From positions 3,720,001 through 3,784,000 of the forward strand of contig OY970326.1 in assembly GCA_963717155.1 (NCBI GenBank): a DNA stretch of 64,000 bases, written 5' to 3'. The position numbers and the translations under genes are program-made. Numbering within the stretch: the first letter of the stretch is position 1; each line of letters begins with the position of its first letter. This DNA comes from G963717155 sp963717155. GTDB lineage: Bacteria; Actinomycetota; Thermoleophilia; Gaiellales; JALYLC01. The notes below the pieces were generated by a model that saw only the letters and a program-made list of their open reading frames with translations, was not told the DNA's origin and searched no databases. This document shows, piece by piece, positions 63,746 through 64,000 of the stretch.

Positions 63746-64000
63746 GGCAGCACCTCGAGTAGACGCTTGCGCGTGATCGGGGCCTCGCGGACGCGCACGC
63801 CGAGGCGCCGCCGCAACGGCGTTCGCGACCGCTGCGGCCGTCGGGATGATCGGAGGCTCGCCGAGGCCCTTCACGCCCATCGTCGACAGGTGCGGGTCCG
63901 GGACGTTCGAGGAGCTCGGAGATGATCTCGGGGCAGTCGGCGATCGTCAGGCAGCTTGTAGTCCTCGAGCCCGCCGTTGACGACGGTGCCCGTCGTCGGA
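63742..64000 (-). CDS. Xanthine-dehydrogenase-type molybdenum subunit, C-terminal fragment
   Basis: The gene runs off the right edge. Stitched frames give TGTVVNGGLEDYKLP, DCPEIISELLERPDPHLST, MGVKGLGEPPIIPTAAAVAN and VRVREAPITRKRLLEVLP, the ordinary C-terminus of molybdopterin-binding subunits (the GVKGLGEP motif includes the active-site glutamate). It forms an operon with the FAD-binding subunit. The substrate cannot be deduced from this fragment. Shifts near 63800, 63905 and 63945. Confidence 0.85.

Noticed and set aside
1..64000. Mobile elements, prophage, CRISPR or toxin-antitoxin systems
   Set aside because: No transposase, integrase, terminal repeats, spaced direct-repeat arrays or small antitoxin/toxin pairs were seen; base composition is even throughout.

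Overview
This is a gene-dense, very GC-rich window (roughly 70% G+C by eye) with strong third-position G/C bias and frequent GTG/TTG starts. The combination of futalosine-type menaquinone genes, a split Rieske/cytochrome b complex, an RsrA-type zinc anti-sigma factor, a GXY-repeat secreted protein and dipeptide-type transporters suggests a deep-branching actinobacterium, most likely class Thermoleophilia (Solirubrobacterales/Gaiellales). That placement is inference from gene content, not a search result. I saw no tRNA, rRNA, CRISPR array, insertion sequence or prophage, and no gene-free stretch longer than 300 bases.

Layout. 1-11.5 kb: end of a PKD-type secreted protein, an acyl-CoA ligase, a Na+/H+ antiporter diverging from a DUF255 thioredoxin-fold protein, an HtrA-like protease, a metal-binding HMA protein, a thiolase and a secreted CAP-domain protein. 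11.5-17.7 kb: LysE exporter, a PAS-GGDEF-HD-GYP protein, two crotonase-fold enzymes, a lipid kinase and a small P-loop kinase-like protein. 17.7-23.8 kb: a five-gene peptide/nickel-type ABC importer (permease, binding protein, permease, two ATPases) with a structured leader resembling an unassigned cis-regulatory RNA. 23.9-36.5 kb: a PAS-GGDEF protein, a phosphodiesterase, GtrA and two GT87-like membrane proteins (envelope glycan theme), a YmdB-type phosphoesterase, an ABC-2 exporter pair and a polytopic membrane protein.

36.7-52 kb is the most coherent part: a long co-directional run hemB-hemL-orphan-purE-purK-ubiD-oxidoreductase-qcrA-qcrB-qcrC-ubiX-menG-polyprenyl synthase-mqnE-mqnA-mqnC-SDR, most of them overlapping or closely spaced. 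It combines haem precursor synthesis, futalosine menaquinone synthesis, the quinone tail and the menaquinol:cytochrome c reductase that uses both haem and menaquinone. 52-64 kb: a collagen-like secreted protein, a GcvT-fused flavoprotein, DedA, an AGPS-like flavoprotein, a SigR/RsrA pair with a textbook self-promoter, a RecQ-like helicase, a MocA-like nucleotidyltransferase, a D-amino-acid-oxidase-like enzyme, a DUF4389 protein and the end of a xanthine-dehydrogenase-type operon.

A technical point dominates interpretation: many genes carry single-base frameshifts, mostly +1, in blocks (about 0-11 kb, 26-32.5 kb, 41-50.4 kb, 63-64 kb), while other long stretches (18-26 kb, 33-41 kb, 50.5-63 kb) are intact. 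The broken genes keep their family motifs when frames are stitched, so residual sequencing or assembly error is the likeliest cause. Coordinates of such genes span all the frames.
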